A DNA stretch of 64,000 bases from Petrachloros mirabilis ULC683 (GCF_009939295.1 NZ_WVIC01000003.1:1-64000); one strand, 5' to 3'; positions 43,402 to 52,320 are shown, numbered from the stretch's first letter. Numbers and translations are program-made. Notes: generated from the letters alone by a model not told the origin.

Positions 43402-44199
43402 TTAAGAAATTTCGGGTTGCATGGGCACAGGCTGTTGCAGGAGGTTCACCAGTTCTTCGATGCCTTTTTTAATGCGGCGGGTGACGGTGACGGGGCTGAC
43501 GCCAATGCGCTGGGCGACTTCCTGACGAGAAAGCTGATGGAAGAACACTGACTCAATCATTTCGCGGGTTTTGTCTTCAAGTTGATTGAGGGCTTGTTGC
43601 AACTCAATGCGATCTTCTTGGTTGTCTTGGAAGAGCTGGCAACGGGCATCCATGAGGGTGTCGCCTAGGGTCATGGCGTCAGATTGGCTTTGATTGCCGG
43701 AGGAAACACGGGCGTTGAGGCTGAGGGGCACGCGATTGCTGGTGGCCAATTTGACGGCGCGCCATTCGACCATGGAGAGCTCTAGTTGATCGGCAATTTC
43801 TTGATCTGAGGGTTGGCGACCGAACTCGATGGTGAGGGCTTGACGAACTTTTTCGCCATCGCGGCTGAGTTGCTGCCAGCGGCGGGGGATGCGGACTGGG
43901 TTGGCGCGATCGCGCAAGAAATGCAGAATCTCACCGCGAATGTAGGGAACGGCAAAGGAGCTGAAGGCATAGCCTTGGGCTGGGTCAAACCGTTCAATGG
44001 CTGTAATTAATCCGAGGTAGCCGCACTGTTCTAGGTCCTCAAAGGGTTCAGCGCACTGATGGGCCAAGCGATGGGCTACCTTTCTGACTAAACCCATATT
44101 GAGCTTCACCAGCCGGTTGCGCAGATGAACAGAGGGGCGCTGGCGGTAAGCCACCAGAAGTTCCATGGTCTGAGACTGAAGGGAAGTTTGATAAGCCAT
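43402..44199 (-). CDS. sigF: RNA polymerase sigma factor, group 3 SigF type
   Basis: 265 residues. Region 2 (NRLVKLNMGLVRKVAHRL, FEDLEQCGYLGLITAIERFD, FSSFAVPYIRGEILHFLRD), region 3 (QPSDQEIADQLELS) and region 4 (DKTREMIESVFFHQLSRQEV, then AQRIGVSPVTVTRRIKKGI) are complete. In Synechocystis SigF controls type IV pilus genes and motility; the same role is likely but inferred. A short inverted/direct repeat (TTACGGAG) lies upstream. Confidence 0.93.
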   Translation of the reverse strand: MAYQTSLQSQTMELLVAYRQRPSVHLRNRLVKLNMGLVRKVAHRLAHQCAEPFEDLEQCGYLGLITAIERFDPAQGYAFSSFAVPYIRGEILHFLRDRANPVRIPRRWQQLSRDGEKVRQALTIEFGRQPSDQEIADQLELSMVEWRAVKLATSNRVPLSLNARVSSGNQSQSDAMTLGDTLMDARCQLFQDNQEDRIELQQALNQLEDKTREMIESVFFHQLSRQEVAQRIGVSPVTVTRRIKKGIEELVNLLQQPVPMQPEIS

Positions 44200-44275
44200 A
44201 GGACAAGTTCGGTGTCGTGATTAACCTGTTTCTGGACTCATTATCGAAAACCTACCCAGAAGGCACCATCGTTAA

Positions 44276-44349
44276 TTTACGGGTTTTACGCGATGCTTCA
44301 AGAGACTGCCTCCGTACATTTACGGAGATCCCTACGAGGAATTACGGAG
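44276..44349. promoter_or_regulatory. TTACGG repeat cluster upstream of sigF
   Basis: TTTACGG at 44276, a perfect 7-bp inverted repeat CTCCGTA/TACGGAG (44310-44316, 44321-44327) and a second TTACGGAG at 44342. The two TTACGGAG copies are 22 bp apart, about two helical turns, roughly 120-150 bp before the sigF start. May be an operator. The remaining gap on both sides (44200-44520 and 44585-44861) shows no gene. Confidence 0.35.
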
Positions 44350-44493
44350 AGGGGGCAATGTCCGAACGTTATAATTAGCAATCCTGCCTAAAAGCGATCT
44401 TGTAACTCCATATCTCTAAAGCTCATTTCTCAAGCGTTTCAGGCATCTTACCCACCAAGAGCAACTGTCAAGCCAAATCCGTACCTGGCTTGA

Positions 44494-44584
44494 TATAGCG
44501 TTTCTCACTTTCATTCCGTACACCCCCACACCCCACACCCCCACACCCCACACCCCCACACCCCACACCCCCACACCCCACACC
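44494..44584. repeat. 15-bp C-rich tandem array beside a family B end
   Basis: A family B-like end (TATAGCGTTTCTCACTTT, 44494) is followed by four perfect 15-bp units CACCCCCACACCCCA (44521-44580) and a partial fifth. The G-rich strand has regularly spaced G4 and G5 runs that could fold into a quadruplex. The second family B end was not found. Confidence 0.8.
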
Positions 44585-44861
44585 AAGCTGTACTGCACTC
44601 ACCCGAGAATTCCTATAGTCCCAGAGAATAATTTGTTGACGGATTTCCCCACTCTTGAGTGTGATTCGCTGCGGGGGAAACTTGCGGCAAAATGAGAGTG
44701 AGATGCTGTGAATAAAGCCGCTTGATCTGACTTCTGTGCCATGGCAACTTTTTGGGGCTGGCCTAGCACCTATGCTGAAGATGCCCTGGGGTGGCTTGAA
44801 TCCAACAGCGTCTGACACCGTTGATGCCTTGACATCTGCGTAAATCGCAAAGAGGAACATC

Positions 44862-45590
44862 GTGAGTAACACTAGTAATTTTCGTGCGGCTATTCAAAAA
44901 GCGCGAACGAGCGCGCTGGTTGGGCCAAATGTGATCCGAAATGCCCTTCCTTTTCTGGGCGGGGGCTTGATTTTGACGGCTGTGGGCACTTGGGGTGGGC
45001 TTGGCGTCCTCAGCACAGCCCCAGGCATCTTTATGGCGACATTTTGGGTTGCCATGATTGCATCACTGGTGCTGTTTTTTGTGGCCAGGGGTGTGGCTGA
45101 AAGCGAAAACCGAGGAATTGCGCTGCCGCTGTTGGCCACCTACAGTTTGTTGACGGGGTATACCCTGGCGGGCTTGGTGAGTTTGGCGTTAAGTACACCT
45201 GGGGTTGGAATTACGGGCATTGGCATCGCCGCCCTCAGTTGCGGTGTTACCTTTATTGCTGCCCGTCCCATCGGGAGCAATCTGTCTGAAGAAGATGGGT
45301 TTGCCTTGACCAAAACCTTACAGCTAGGACTGATTGCCCTGCTGGTGGTAATTGTGGCGCAAGTGCTGTTTGGGGTGTTTGGAGTCTTTACTCCCACTTG
45401 GCTGGAAATCGGCATTTCGGGCATTGGTGTGGTTTTGTTTGTCGGTGCTGCGGTGGTGGACTTTTTTGTGTTGCCCCGCACCTACAAGGATGAGCAATAC
45501 CTGCCCGCAGCGCTATCGATGTATTTGACCTATGTCAATCTGTTTGTGTTTATTCTGCGGTTACTGATTGCCCTGAATGGTCGTGACTAG
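44862..45590 (+). CDS. Bax inhibitor-1-like membrane protein
   Basis: 242 residues from a GTG at 44862 (AGAGGAAC about 6 nt upstream). Seven hydrophobic segments fill the protein from about residue 28 onward, e.g. FMATFWVAMIASLVLFFVARG, LPLLATYSLLTGYTLAGLV, and the C-terminal MYLTYVNLFVFILRLL followed by short polar tail. This arrangement fits the BI-1/YccA (TMBIM) family. Members form pH-dependent Ca2+ leak channels or modulate membrane proteases. Confidence 0.8.
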   Translation: MSNTSNFRAAIQKARTSALVGPNVIRNALPFLGGGLILTAVGTWGGLGVLSTAPGIFMATFWVAMIASLVLFFVARGVAESENRGIALPLLATYSLLTGYTLAGLVSLALSTPGVGITGIGIAALSCGVTFIAARPIGSNLSEEDGFALTKTLQLGLIALLVVIVAQVLFGVFGVFTPTWLEIGISGIGVVLFVGAAVVDFFVLPRTYKDEQYLPAALSMYLTYVNLFVFILRLLIALNGRD

Positions 45591-45625
45591 TGCGGCTTGA
45601 GTGGATACTAGGCTAAGAGCGGGCA

Positions 45626-45943
45626 GTGAAGATGACTGTCCGCTTTTTGCCATTTTTAGGCGGAGGAGACGGTATTGTGATGCAACCCACATCTTTAATG
45701 ATGCTAAAGCGTTGGCAGTGGCTGGTGCTGACAACACCTATCCTGTTGCTATTTGCCTTTTTAGGGGTGGCGGCAGGACTGCAAATCCATGCCTGGGGGC
45801 TGAACTGGATTTGGGGGGGAGTTGTGCTGGTGTTTGTGGGGTGGCGGCTGTTACTGAGTCGCTGGCTGAAACCTGCTGAGCGGCCTGAGTGGGGGGGGGG
45901 GGGATCTCAGCTCAGAGACCGGTGCGCCAGAACGGGCGATTAA
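45626..45943 (+). CDS. N-terminal part of a GTPase gene split at a poly-G tract
   Basis: 105 codons as read; one or two membrane helices (WLVLTTPILLLFAFLGVAAG, WIWGGVVLVFVGWRLLL) followed by a basic stretch. The last 16 residues follow a 13-G run at 45891-45903 and look frame-shifted. In the frame of the next gene the sequence stays open across the run, so with 12 G (or 9 or 15) these two frames would give one ~650-residue protein: membrane anchor plus cytoplasmic GTPase. Start uncertain (ATG 45626 or a later one). Confidence 0.65.
   Translation: MKMTVRFLPFLGGGDGIVMQPTSLMMLKRWQWLVLTTPILLLFAFLGVAAGLQIHAWGLNWIWGGVVLVFVGWRLLLSRWLKPAERPEWGGGGSQLRDRCARTGD
45891..45903 (+). repeat. 13-G homopolymer at the frame break
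   Basis: Thirteen consecutive G. With the length seen here the upstream frame ends 37 bp later; removal of one G or addition of two joins it to the downstream GTPase frame. Such runs are prone to slippage in replication and to sequencing error. Confidence 0.85.
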
Positions 45944-45977
45944 TTCATCTGAAACGCTCCAGACTCAGGCTGCTGCT

Positions 45978-47591
45978 GTGATTGAGCAGACGCTGCGGGC
46001 GGCTCGGGAGGATGTGCCCCCTTGGGATAATTGGGGATTGTTTTTTCAGCGCTGTCAGTCTTTGGTGGCTGCGATCGCACGCATCTATTACCCCCAAGCT
46101 AAGCGCCCCCTGCTGACGATCTATGTACCCCAAGCCTATCGCCTCATGCGCGATACCGTGGATGATGTGGATCGCTGGATGCAAACCCTGACCCCTGCCT
46201 TGGGGAAAGTCACCATTGGCCAAGTCTACGAAGCCTATGAAACCTATCAGCGACTCGAACCCGCTGCTCGCATCGCCCTACGGGTGTGGAACTGGTCGCA
46301 GTGGATTTTGAACCCGGCTGCGGCAGTGGCTCGCACGGCCACCCAGACTTACAGTAATCAGGCCAATCAGCAGTTGGTGGTGAATCTGGGGCAAATCCTG
46401 CGAGAGACAACCCTCAAGGCACTCGGAGAACGTGCGATCGCCCTATACAGTGGCGGTGCGCCTACCCCCCTTTCCCTGCCCGAAACACCACTCCCAGACA
46501 CCCAAACCCAGTCTCTGCGCCAGATCTTTGACCAGATAGCCACCCCCGAAGCTGTTGCCCAAGCGCCCCTAAACGTGCTGCTGCTCGGACGCACCGGCGC
46601 TGGCAAAAGCAGCTTGATCAATACCCTATTTCGGCAACTCACTGCCGCCGTCGATGTGCTCCCCAGTACCGACATCTGCCAGCGCTACACCTTTGCCCTC
46701 GACAGCGGTGAAACCCTCTACCTTTGGGACACCCCCGGCTATGAACAAGCCGACCGCCAGGATTTTCGCCAGCAGGTGTTAGAGCAAGCCCTCACCGCTG
46801 AGTTGGCACTGTTGGTCACTCCTGCCCTCGATCCAGCCCTGCAAGCCGATCGAGATATGCTAGCCGACCTCAAGGCCGTCGCTGCCGACTTGCCCATTGT
46901 CGTCATCGTCACCCAAGTGGATCGGCTGCGCCCCCTGCGGGAGTGGTCACCGCCCTACGACTGGCAGCAGGGAATGCGCCCCAAAGAGCAGTCTATTCGT
47001 GAAGCGGTCGCCTACCGTCAGGAACAGTTTGTCACCTGGTGCCAGGCGGTCGTCCCCTTGGTCACCGCCAATACCGCTGAGAACCGTCAGTCCTGGAATC
47101 TCACCCAACTGTCTGAAGCCCTGCTGGCCTCCCTGGATCCCGCTGAGCAGTTTCGCATGGCTCGATTTTTGCGCGATCGCGAGTCTCGGATTCAGACCGC
47201 TGCCAAAATCATCGACCGCTACAGCTTCCAAATGAGCACCACCCAGGGCCTTGCGGCTCTTCTGAAGAGTCCTATTCTCAGCTTTATTGCCACCCTCACC
47301 ACCGGATCTCCGGCTCTAGCCGCTCTACTAGCGACCAAGCTCCCCATTGAACAATCCCCCGTCGTCCTGGGCAAACTGCAAATGGCCTATGAGCTGTTTA
47401 TTTTGCTCACCGATGGGGATCTGCTCCAATTTGACCTGCCCGCCCTCTGGCCACTGCTGTTAGAGTCTGAGCCACCCCTCGATCAAGATGCCTGGGCTTT
47501 TGGCCAAACCCTAGTCGAATACTGGCTGGGCACCCTGACGGAAGATCATCTGCGGGAGCGCTACTACGCCTACCGACGAGGCCAAGCTTAG
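45978..47591 (+). CDS. GTP-binding protein (Era/YcjX-like), C-terminal part of split gene
   Basis: 537 residues if begun at the GTG at 45978, but the frame is open back to the poly-G run. GTPase motifs: G1 LLGRTGAGKSSLIN (about 200), G3 WDTPGYEQ, G4 VTQVD. A helical region precedes (about 1-185), and a hydrophobic stretch near 415-440 (SFIATLTTGSPALAALLATKL) follows. Looks like a cyanobacterial membrane-associated GTPase, originally fused to the two-helix anchor at 45626-45943. Function unknown. Confidence 0.85.
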   Translation: MIEQTLRAAREDVPPWDNWGLFFQRCQSLVAAIARIYYPQAKRPLLTIYVPQAYRLMRDTVDDVDRWMQTLTPALGKVTIGQVYEAYETYQRLEPAARIALRVWNWSQWILNPAAAVARTATQTYSNQANQQLVVNLGQILRETTLKALGERAIALYSGGAPTPLSLPETPLPDTQTQSLRQIFDQIATPEAVAQAPLNVLLLGRTGAGKSSLINTLFRQLTAAVDVLPSTDICQRYTFALDSGETLYLWDTPGYEQADRQDFRQQVLEQALTAELALLVTPALDPALQADRDMLADLKAVAADLPIVVIVTQVDRLRPLREWSPPYDWQQGMRPKEQSIREAVAYRQEQFVTWCQAVVPLVTANTAENRQSWNLTQLSEALLASLDPAEQFRMARFLRDRESRIQTAAKIIDRYSFQMSTTQGLAALLKSPILSFIATLTTGSPALAALLATKLPIEQSPVVLGKLQMAYELFILLTDGDLLQFDLPALWPLLLESEPPLDQDAWAFGQTLVEYWLGTLTEDHLRERYYAYRRGQA

Positions 47592-47668
47592 GAGTCTGTT
47601 CGTCACCCAGTTGACCCTTCAGACATCGCCTAGAGTGAGAAGTATTAATCTTGGAATAGAAATTCAGT

Positions 47669-48385
47669 ATGTACGTTCTAATTGGTGGAGCTGGCATGAT
47701 GGGGCTAGGACTCGCCCAGCAACTCCTCAAGCTTGGCCATACAGTTGCCATCATTGATATCGACCCACTGGCCTGTCGATTTGCTCGTGAAAAAATTGGA
47801 GTCATGGCATTTGAAGGTAGTGCCGTCAGTACAATTGTTCTTCTAGAAGCTGGTATTCGGCAGGCCAATGCGGTGGTTGCAGCCCTGAGAGATGATGCGC
47901 TCAATTTGGCGCTGATTACCCTCTCCAGAAGCTACGGTATTTCTCATATCGTGGTGCGAATGCGCGATCGCGAATTTCTGGAAGCTTACCGATTGGCTCA
48001 AGCCAGCCACATTATTAGCACCGTTGATTTAGCCGTGGCCACCATGGCAAATGCCATTGAATATCCGCAGGTAGAGTCAATGATGCATTTTGAGCAAGGG
48101 CAAGTAGAAGTCCTGAAATTACCCGTTCCTGGTGATTGCTATGTCGCCAGTCGAACTGTCGCTGAAATTGCCCAAGATTCACGTTTTCCTAGCAGTTCGC
48201 TCATCATTGGCTATCAGCGTCATGCCAGCGCCAGCCTGGAAATCCCTAATGGCAAAACTGTCCTGGAGGCAGGCTCAACCATCTTGGTAGTGACCCGGAC
48301 AGAGCAAGTTCACCAAATGGTTGACTACCTTGGAATTCAGGCTAGTCATCTCCCAACGTTAGAAGTTTCTCATCCAAATCTCTAA
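47669..48385 (+). CDS. TrkA-type NAD-binding (RCK) protein
   Basis: 238 residues. N-terminal Rossmann domain with GGAGMMGLGLAQQL and acidic strand-end IIDIDP, then RCK/TrkA_N features (EGSAVSTIVLLEAGI, VRMRDREFLEAY), followed by a TrkA_C-like domain (VEVLKLPVPGDCYVASRTVA ... GSTILVVTRTEQV). Such proteins gate Trk/Ktr potassium transporters or antiporters in response to nucleotides. Its 3' end overlaps the convergent Na+/H+ antiporter by 44 bp. Confidence 0.9.
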   Translation: MYVLIGGAGMMGLGLAQQLLKLGHTVAIIDIDPLACRFAREKIGVMAFEGSAVSTIVLLEAGIRQANAVVAALRDDALNLALITLSRSYGISHIVVRMRDREFLEAYRLAQASHIISTVDLAVATMANAIEYPQVESMMHFEQGQVEVLKLPVPGDCYVASRTVAEIAQDSRFPSSSLIIGYQRHASASLEIPNGKTVLEAGSTILVVTRTEQVHQMVDYLGIQASHLPTLEVSHPNL

Positions 48386-49955
48386 CATAGCTCTGTACCA
48401 GATCATCGCGAACAATTCGTTTGCGCAGTGCTTCACTGACCGCTCCTTTCTCAGCGAGAAGCAACTGCCGTCGAATTGTGTTTAACCCACTGCGGCCACT
48501 TTCCAATTGACCAGCTCTATACTGATTGTGATAATCCCGTAGCACTCGTTCTGATTCGGCAACACGGACTTGATAGGATGCCCAAAGTTCCTCATACACA
48601 GCCTTTGACAAAATCCCCGACTTCAACAACGCATCTAGTTCATCTTGAGCTGCCTTCGCAGCAATCAACTGAATCTGAAGTTTACCTGTTTGCTCCATCC
48701 CTTGTGAAACTTGACTGAGCCGCAATTGTTTAACCAGCCAGGGTAAGCTGAGTCCTTGACCCACCAATGAAAACAACACTGAACCAAAAACCAGCGCAAT
48801 AATTTCATTGCGTCCTGGTAAAGACAGGGGAAGACTTAACGCTAGCGCCATAGATAGAGAACCCTTAATATTCCCAAGGAATAAAACATGATGCCAGCGC
48901 AAGGGAATGGGACGATCAAACCACCTAACCATTGGAAGTAATAAGTAAACAGAAAAAATCCTTCCCAATTGATAGGCAAAAATAACTAATAAAATGGATG
49001 GTAAAATTCTCCACAGCATTATTGGATTAATTTCAATACCAATTAATAGAAAAATAAAAGTATTAACCCCAAATCCAGCATAATCCCAAAAGCTAGATAG
49101 AGTAATTCTATCAGAAGCAGATGGACTTCGAGATAACCCAAGATTGCCAAAAACAAGCCCCGCAATCACAACAGCAACAGCACCAGAAACCCCCAAAGCT
49201 TGCCCAATCTGAAATGTCCCCAACGCCAGAGCAACAGTTAGCAATAGGCTGCTCAGAGGCTCATTGAGTCGCAAAAATAGAGGTAGGCTTAAATAGCCTA
49301 ATACAGCTCCCACCAGTCCTCCTCCCACAGAAACCAGGAAGAATTCTCTGATGCCTTCTGCAACTGTAAGAGATCCGGTTGCATAAACTACTAAAACTAA
49401 GTTGAAGGAAACTAAAGCTGCTGCATCATTAAATAGTGTTTCTCCTTCGACAATGGTTGACAGCCGAGAAGGAACTCGAATTTCCTTAAAAACAGCCAGC
49501 ATTGAAACAGTATCAGTATTTGCCAGAATGATTCCAATTAAAATTGAAGAAATCCAAGAAAGATCAAGTCCAAACTTAACTAGAAGTGCAATAATCCCAG
49601 AGGAAAGAATTGAGCCAGGACCTGCCATCAAAGCAATTGGCTTGAAGGTACTACGTAGGCGACTGATATCAGTATTAATTGCAGCCTCGAAAATAAGAAT
49701 TGGCAAAAAAAGATTTAATACCAAAGAAGGATCTAAGCCAATGCGATGTGATAAAATATCTGTAATCGGTAGGCCAGCTATTACCAATCCAGTAACATAT
49801 GGAATCCGAAGTTTCTGAGTTATAAGTGCAACAACCGTTGCTATCAAAAGCAGAACAATTAGAATGATAACCAGATCGGGAATAATACCTGACGCTTGGT
49901 TGTCTAAATTGAAAGTCTCTCCCAAATTAGCCTGCTGTGCCATAATCCAGTTCAT
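48342..49955 (-). CDS. NhaP-type (CPA1) Na+/H+ antiporter
   Basis: 537 residues. About 12-13 membrane helices in the first ~400 residues. ILANTDTVSMLAVF, EGETLFNDAAALVSF (the ND motif of electroneutral CPA1 exchangers) and FLGNIKGSLSMALAL are typical of NhaP/NhaS1. The C-terminal ~130 residues are a soluble helical tail. Base composition is AT-rich compared with its neighbours (many AAT, ATT and AAA codons). Faces the TrkA-type gene and overlaps its end by 44 bp. Confidence 0.93.
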   Translation of the reverse strand: MNWIMAQQANLGETFNLDNQASGIIPDLVIILIVLLLIATVVALITQKLRIPYVTGLVIAGLPITDILSHRIGLDPSLVLNLFLPILIFEAAINTDISRLRSTFKPIALMAGPGSILSSGIIALLVKFGLDLSWISSILIGIILANTDTVSMLAVFKEIRVPSRLSTIVEGETLFNDAAALVSFNLVLVVYATGSLTVAEGIREFFLVSVGGGLVGAVLGYLSLPLFLRLNEPLSSLLLTVALALGTFQIGQALGVSGAVAVVIAGLVFGNLGLSRSPSASDRITLSSFWDYAGFGVNTFIFLLIGIEINPIMLWRILPSILLVIFAYQLGRIFSVYLLLPMVRWFDRPIPLRWHHVLFLGNIKGSLSMALALSLPLSLPGRNEIIALVFGSVLFSLVGQGLSLPWLVKQLRLSQVSQGMEQTGKLQIQLIAAKAAQDELDALLKSGILSKAVYEELWASYQVRVAESERVLRDYHNQYRAGQLESGRSGLNTIRRQLLLAEKGAVSEALRKRIVRDDLVQSYVRDLDEKLLTLGDD

Positions 49956-50004
49956 TAATTACCCTCAATCTGAAAAAATAGATTTCAAAGCATACAACTT
50001 TTTA

Positions 50005-50093
50005 TATAGCGGTTCTCACCTGAGTGAGATATGGGGTGCAGGGGGCACTGCCCCCTGCACCCCATATACTCCATTGATCTATAAACCGCCATA
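50005..50093. mobile_element. Family B repeat, copy 4
   Basis: 89 bp from TATAGCGGTTCTCACC to ATAAACCGCCATA. Same short core (GGGGGCACTGCCCCC) as copy 2, lacking the second hairpin. Between the antiporter start and the DUF3124 lipoprotein gene, so it may affect both promoters. Confidence 0.78.
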
Positions 50094-50150
50094 AATAAAA
50101 TTCATAATATTTTGATTATTTTCTCTAAAATCCTATTTCCGTAAATCTCC

Positions 50151-50669
50151 ATGAAACTCAAGTATATCTTTATTTTTGGCTGGTTGATTTCTTCCTGCTC
50201 GTCAATGCATTCTACTGTTATTCATGAAGAAACATTGAAAGAGGTTGAATTAAATGCTGAAAGTATCGTAGCAGGTCAAACTTTATATGTCCCTGTTTAC
50301 TCACAGATTTATCACTTTAAAAGCAAAGAATATGCAGTAAATTTATCTGCAACCCTGAGTATTCGCAATACGGACTTATCTAATTCAATTATTATTACAT
50401 CGGTTTTATATTACGATGCTAATGGTCGCTTAATTCGTAGATATATAGAGAAGCCAGTTGAATTGAAATCTCTGGCCTCTACCAGCTTCTTTGTTACTGA
50501 AGAAGATAGAAGTGGCGGCACAGGTGCAAACTTTATTGTCGAATGGGCTGCTGAAACAACTGTTTCTGAGCCTGTTATTGAAGCAGTCATGATTGGTACG
50601 TCATCGGCGCAAGGAATTTCGTTTATAAGTTCTGGCAAAGTTTTGAAACAACGCAATAGTGCAGACTGA
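50151..50669 (+). CDS. DUF3124 lipoprotein
   Basis: 172 residues. Lipoprotein signal: hydrophobic stretch then ISSC with lipidated Cys at 16. The mature part (GQTLYVPVYSQIYHF, NLSATLSIRNTD, YYDANGRLIRRYIEKP, VTEEDRSGGTGANFIVEW) matches the DUF3124 family. Expected to be anchored in the outer or plasma membrane facing the periplasm. AT-rich, like the antiporter gene on its left. Function unknown. Confidence 0.88.
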   Translation: MKLKYIFIFGWLISSCSSMHSTVIHEETLKEVELNAESIVAGQTLYVPVYSQIYHFKSKEYAVNLSATLSIRNTDLSNSIIITSVLYYDANGRLIRRYIEKPVELKSLASTSFFVTEEDRSGGTGANFIVEWAAETTVSEPVIEAVMIGTSSAQGISFISSGKVLKQRNSAD

Positions 50670-50825
50670 GTTGTGCATCTTTCAGGATTTGCCCAATGAA
50701 GTCTATCGCGCAGCAGCGCGAAAGTTCAAAATCTGCAAGGCACTGATGTCTTGTGCTTGCAACTCGGCAGGGTCACACGTGGTCTGAGGGAACTAGGGTT
50801 TCGTAGAACTTAATTCAGAGACGCT

Positions 50826-50900
50826 GTGAAGTCGCGCGCCACTGCCCAGTTTCGTAAGCTGTTTGCTGAATTGCCTAAGCAGGTTAAAGACCTGGTGTAT
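50826..50900 (+). pseudogene. Possible N-terminal relic of a RelE-like toxin
   Basis: About 20 codons (MKSRATAQFRKLFAELPKQV) recall the beginning of RelE/HigB-like toxins of cyanobacteria (a conserved Phe-Leu-LP-x-x-V pattern), then the similarity stops. The frame then runs in phase into the epimerase gene, which makes it look like an N-terminal extension. Weak evidence, based on remembered family shape. Confidence 0.25.
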
Positions 50901-50954
50901 CGCCACCCTGCCTTGACCTCGGCTATGATGCCGCCAGGAACTTTGGGAACTTTC

Positions 50955-51944
50955 ATGAAAACAGTACTCGTGACCGGTGTCGCAGGCTTCGTTGGCTTTC
51001 ATTTGGCTCAGCGGCTCCTCCAGAGCAACAGGCGGGTCTATGGAATTGACAACCTCAATGACTATTACGATGTCAGCCTCAAACAAGCCCGACTGCAACA
51101 ACTCCAGTACTCCCCAGGGTTTACGTTTGAGAAGCTTGATTTTAGCGATCGCACCACCCTGGCGACCCTGTTTCATAACCATCGCTTTGACTGTGTAGTA
51201 CATTTAGGGGCTCAGGCTGGGGTACGTTACTCTCTGACTCATCCCCATGCTTACGTCGATAGCAACTTAGTGGGATTTACCAACATCCTGGAAGGCTGCC
51301 GTCATCAACAGGTGCCGCACCTAGTCTATGCCTCCTCCAGCTCGGTTTATGGAGCCAATACCAAAGTGCCCTTTGCCGTGGGCGATCCAGTAGATCACCC
51401 GGTATCGCTATACGCGGCCACCAAAAAAGCTAATGAACTGATGGCGTTCACCTACAGTCACCTCTACGGCATGCCCACCACTGGTCTCCGCTTTTTTACC
51501 GTCTACGGCCCTTGGGGACGTCCCGACATGGCCTACTACAAATTTGCCCTAGCTATCACCCAGGGCAAGCCCATTGAGGTGTATAACCATGGCCACATGC
51601 AGCGAGACTTCACCTACATTGATGATGTCATTGAGGGAGTGGTGCGGGTCATGGAACGTCCCCCCCAACCAAAGGAGACGACCGATGCCGCAGCGGCAGC
51701 CCCCCACAAGCTCTATAACATTGGCAATCACAGTCCTGTAGAGCTGCTCCGGTTTATTGAGGTGCTAGAAACAGAACTAGGCCAACAGGCTGAGAAGCGA
51801 TTCCTGCCCATGCAACCCGGTGATGTAGTGGCCACCTATGCCGATGTCGCTGCCCTGCAAGCAGATGTTGGGTTCCAGCCCAATACATCTATTCAAGAGG
51901 GGCTACATCGCTTTGTGCAATGGTTCCGTGAATACCATCAATGA
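50955..51944 (+). CDS. UDP-glucuronate 4-epimerase-type NAD-dependent epimerase
   Basis: 330 residues from ATG 50955 (MKTVLVTGVAGFVGFHLA), which begins exactly at the Rossmann strand; 43 upstream codons are likely not part of the protein. NAD loop GVAGFVGFH; catalytic triad Ser-Tyr-Lys in YASSSSVYGANTKVPF and SLYAATKKANE. GLRFFTVYGPWGRPDMA is typical of UDP-glucuronate 4-epimerases (CapI/LpsL group). Supplies UDP-galacturonate or a similar sugar for extracellular polysaccharide. Confidence 0.93.
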   Translation: MKTVLVTGVAGFVGFHLAQRLLQSNRRVYGIDNLNDYYDVSLKQARLQQLQYSPGFTFEKLDFSDRTTLATLFHNHRFDCVVHLGAQAGVRYSLTHPHAYVDSNLVGFTNILEGCRHQQVPHLVYASSSSVYGANTKVPFAVGDPVDHPVSLYAATKKANELMAFTYSHLYGMPTTGLRFFTVYGPWGRPDMAYYKFALAITQGKPIEVYNHGHMQRDFTYIDDVIEGVVRVMERPPQPKETTDAAAAAPHKLYNIGNHSPVELLRFIEVLETELGQQAEKRFLPMQPGDVVATYADVAALQADVGFQPNTSIQEGLHRFVQWFREYHQ

Positions 51945-52131
51945 AGCCCATCAAAGGCTTACATAGCCTGAGTTTGCGATTCCAGAATCGCCTGCCGATG
52001 GCGGTTCGCTTTTGCGGTAAGATGATGGACATTGGCAAAACGACTGTGAATCAACCGATAGACTGCTTCTGACTCCAGTCAGAAGTTGCTATGAAACCGT
52101 TAATTTCTTGCTGCATCGTTGGGAGAACACC

Positions 52132-52320
52132 ATGGTATTTCTGTTTGACCTAGCTCTGGCCGCCCTTGTGATCTTGTCCTTTGTCCTGGTTGTCGGGGTT
52201 CCTGTGGCCTACGCATCTGGCCAAGACTGGGATCGAGCAAAAAGCTTGATTTTTCTGGGGTCTGGCGTTTGGGTGGCTCTAGTTTTAGTGGTCGGTTTAC
52301 TCAACTTTTTGGTGGTTTAG
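52132..52320 (+). CDS. psbZ: Photosystem II protein PsbZ
   Basis: 62 residues from ATG 52132; eight upstream codons are open but the family begins with [13 protein letters not shown]. Two membrane helices separated by the loop [12 protein letters not shown], as in PsbZ (Ycf9). A small subunit at the periphery of photosystem II. The order psbZ-ribH seen here is also known from Synechocystis. Confirms a cyanobacterial origin. Confidence 0.96.
   Translation: MVFLFDLALAALVILSFVLVVGVPVAYASGQDWDRAKSLIFLGSGVWVALVLVVGLLNFLVV

Noticed and set aside
44468-44872. Minus-strand open frame with GVGCGG-type repeats
   Set aside because: It is a translation of the 15-bp C-rich array; no ribosome site, no family resemblance, unstable repeat length.
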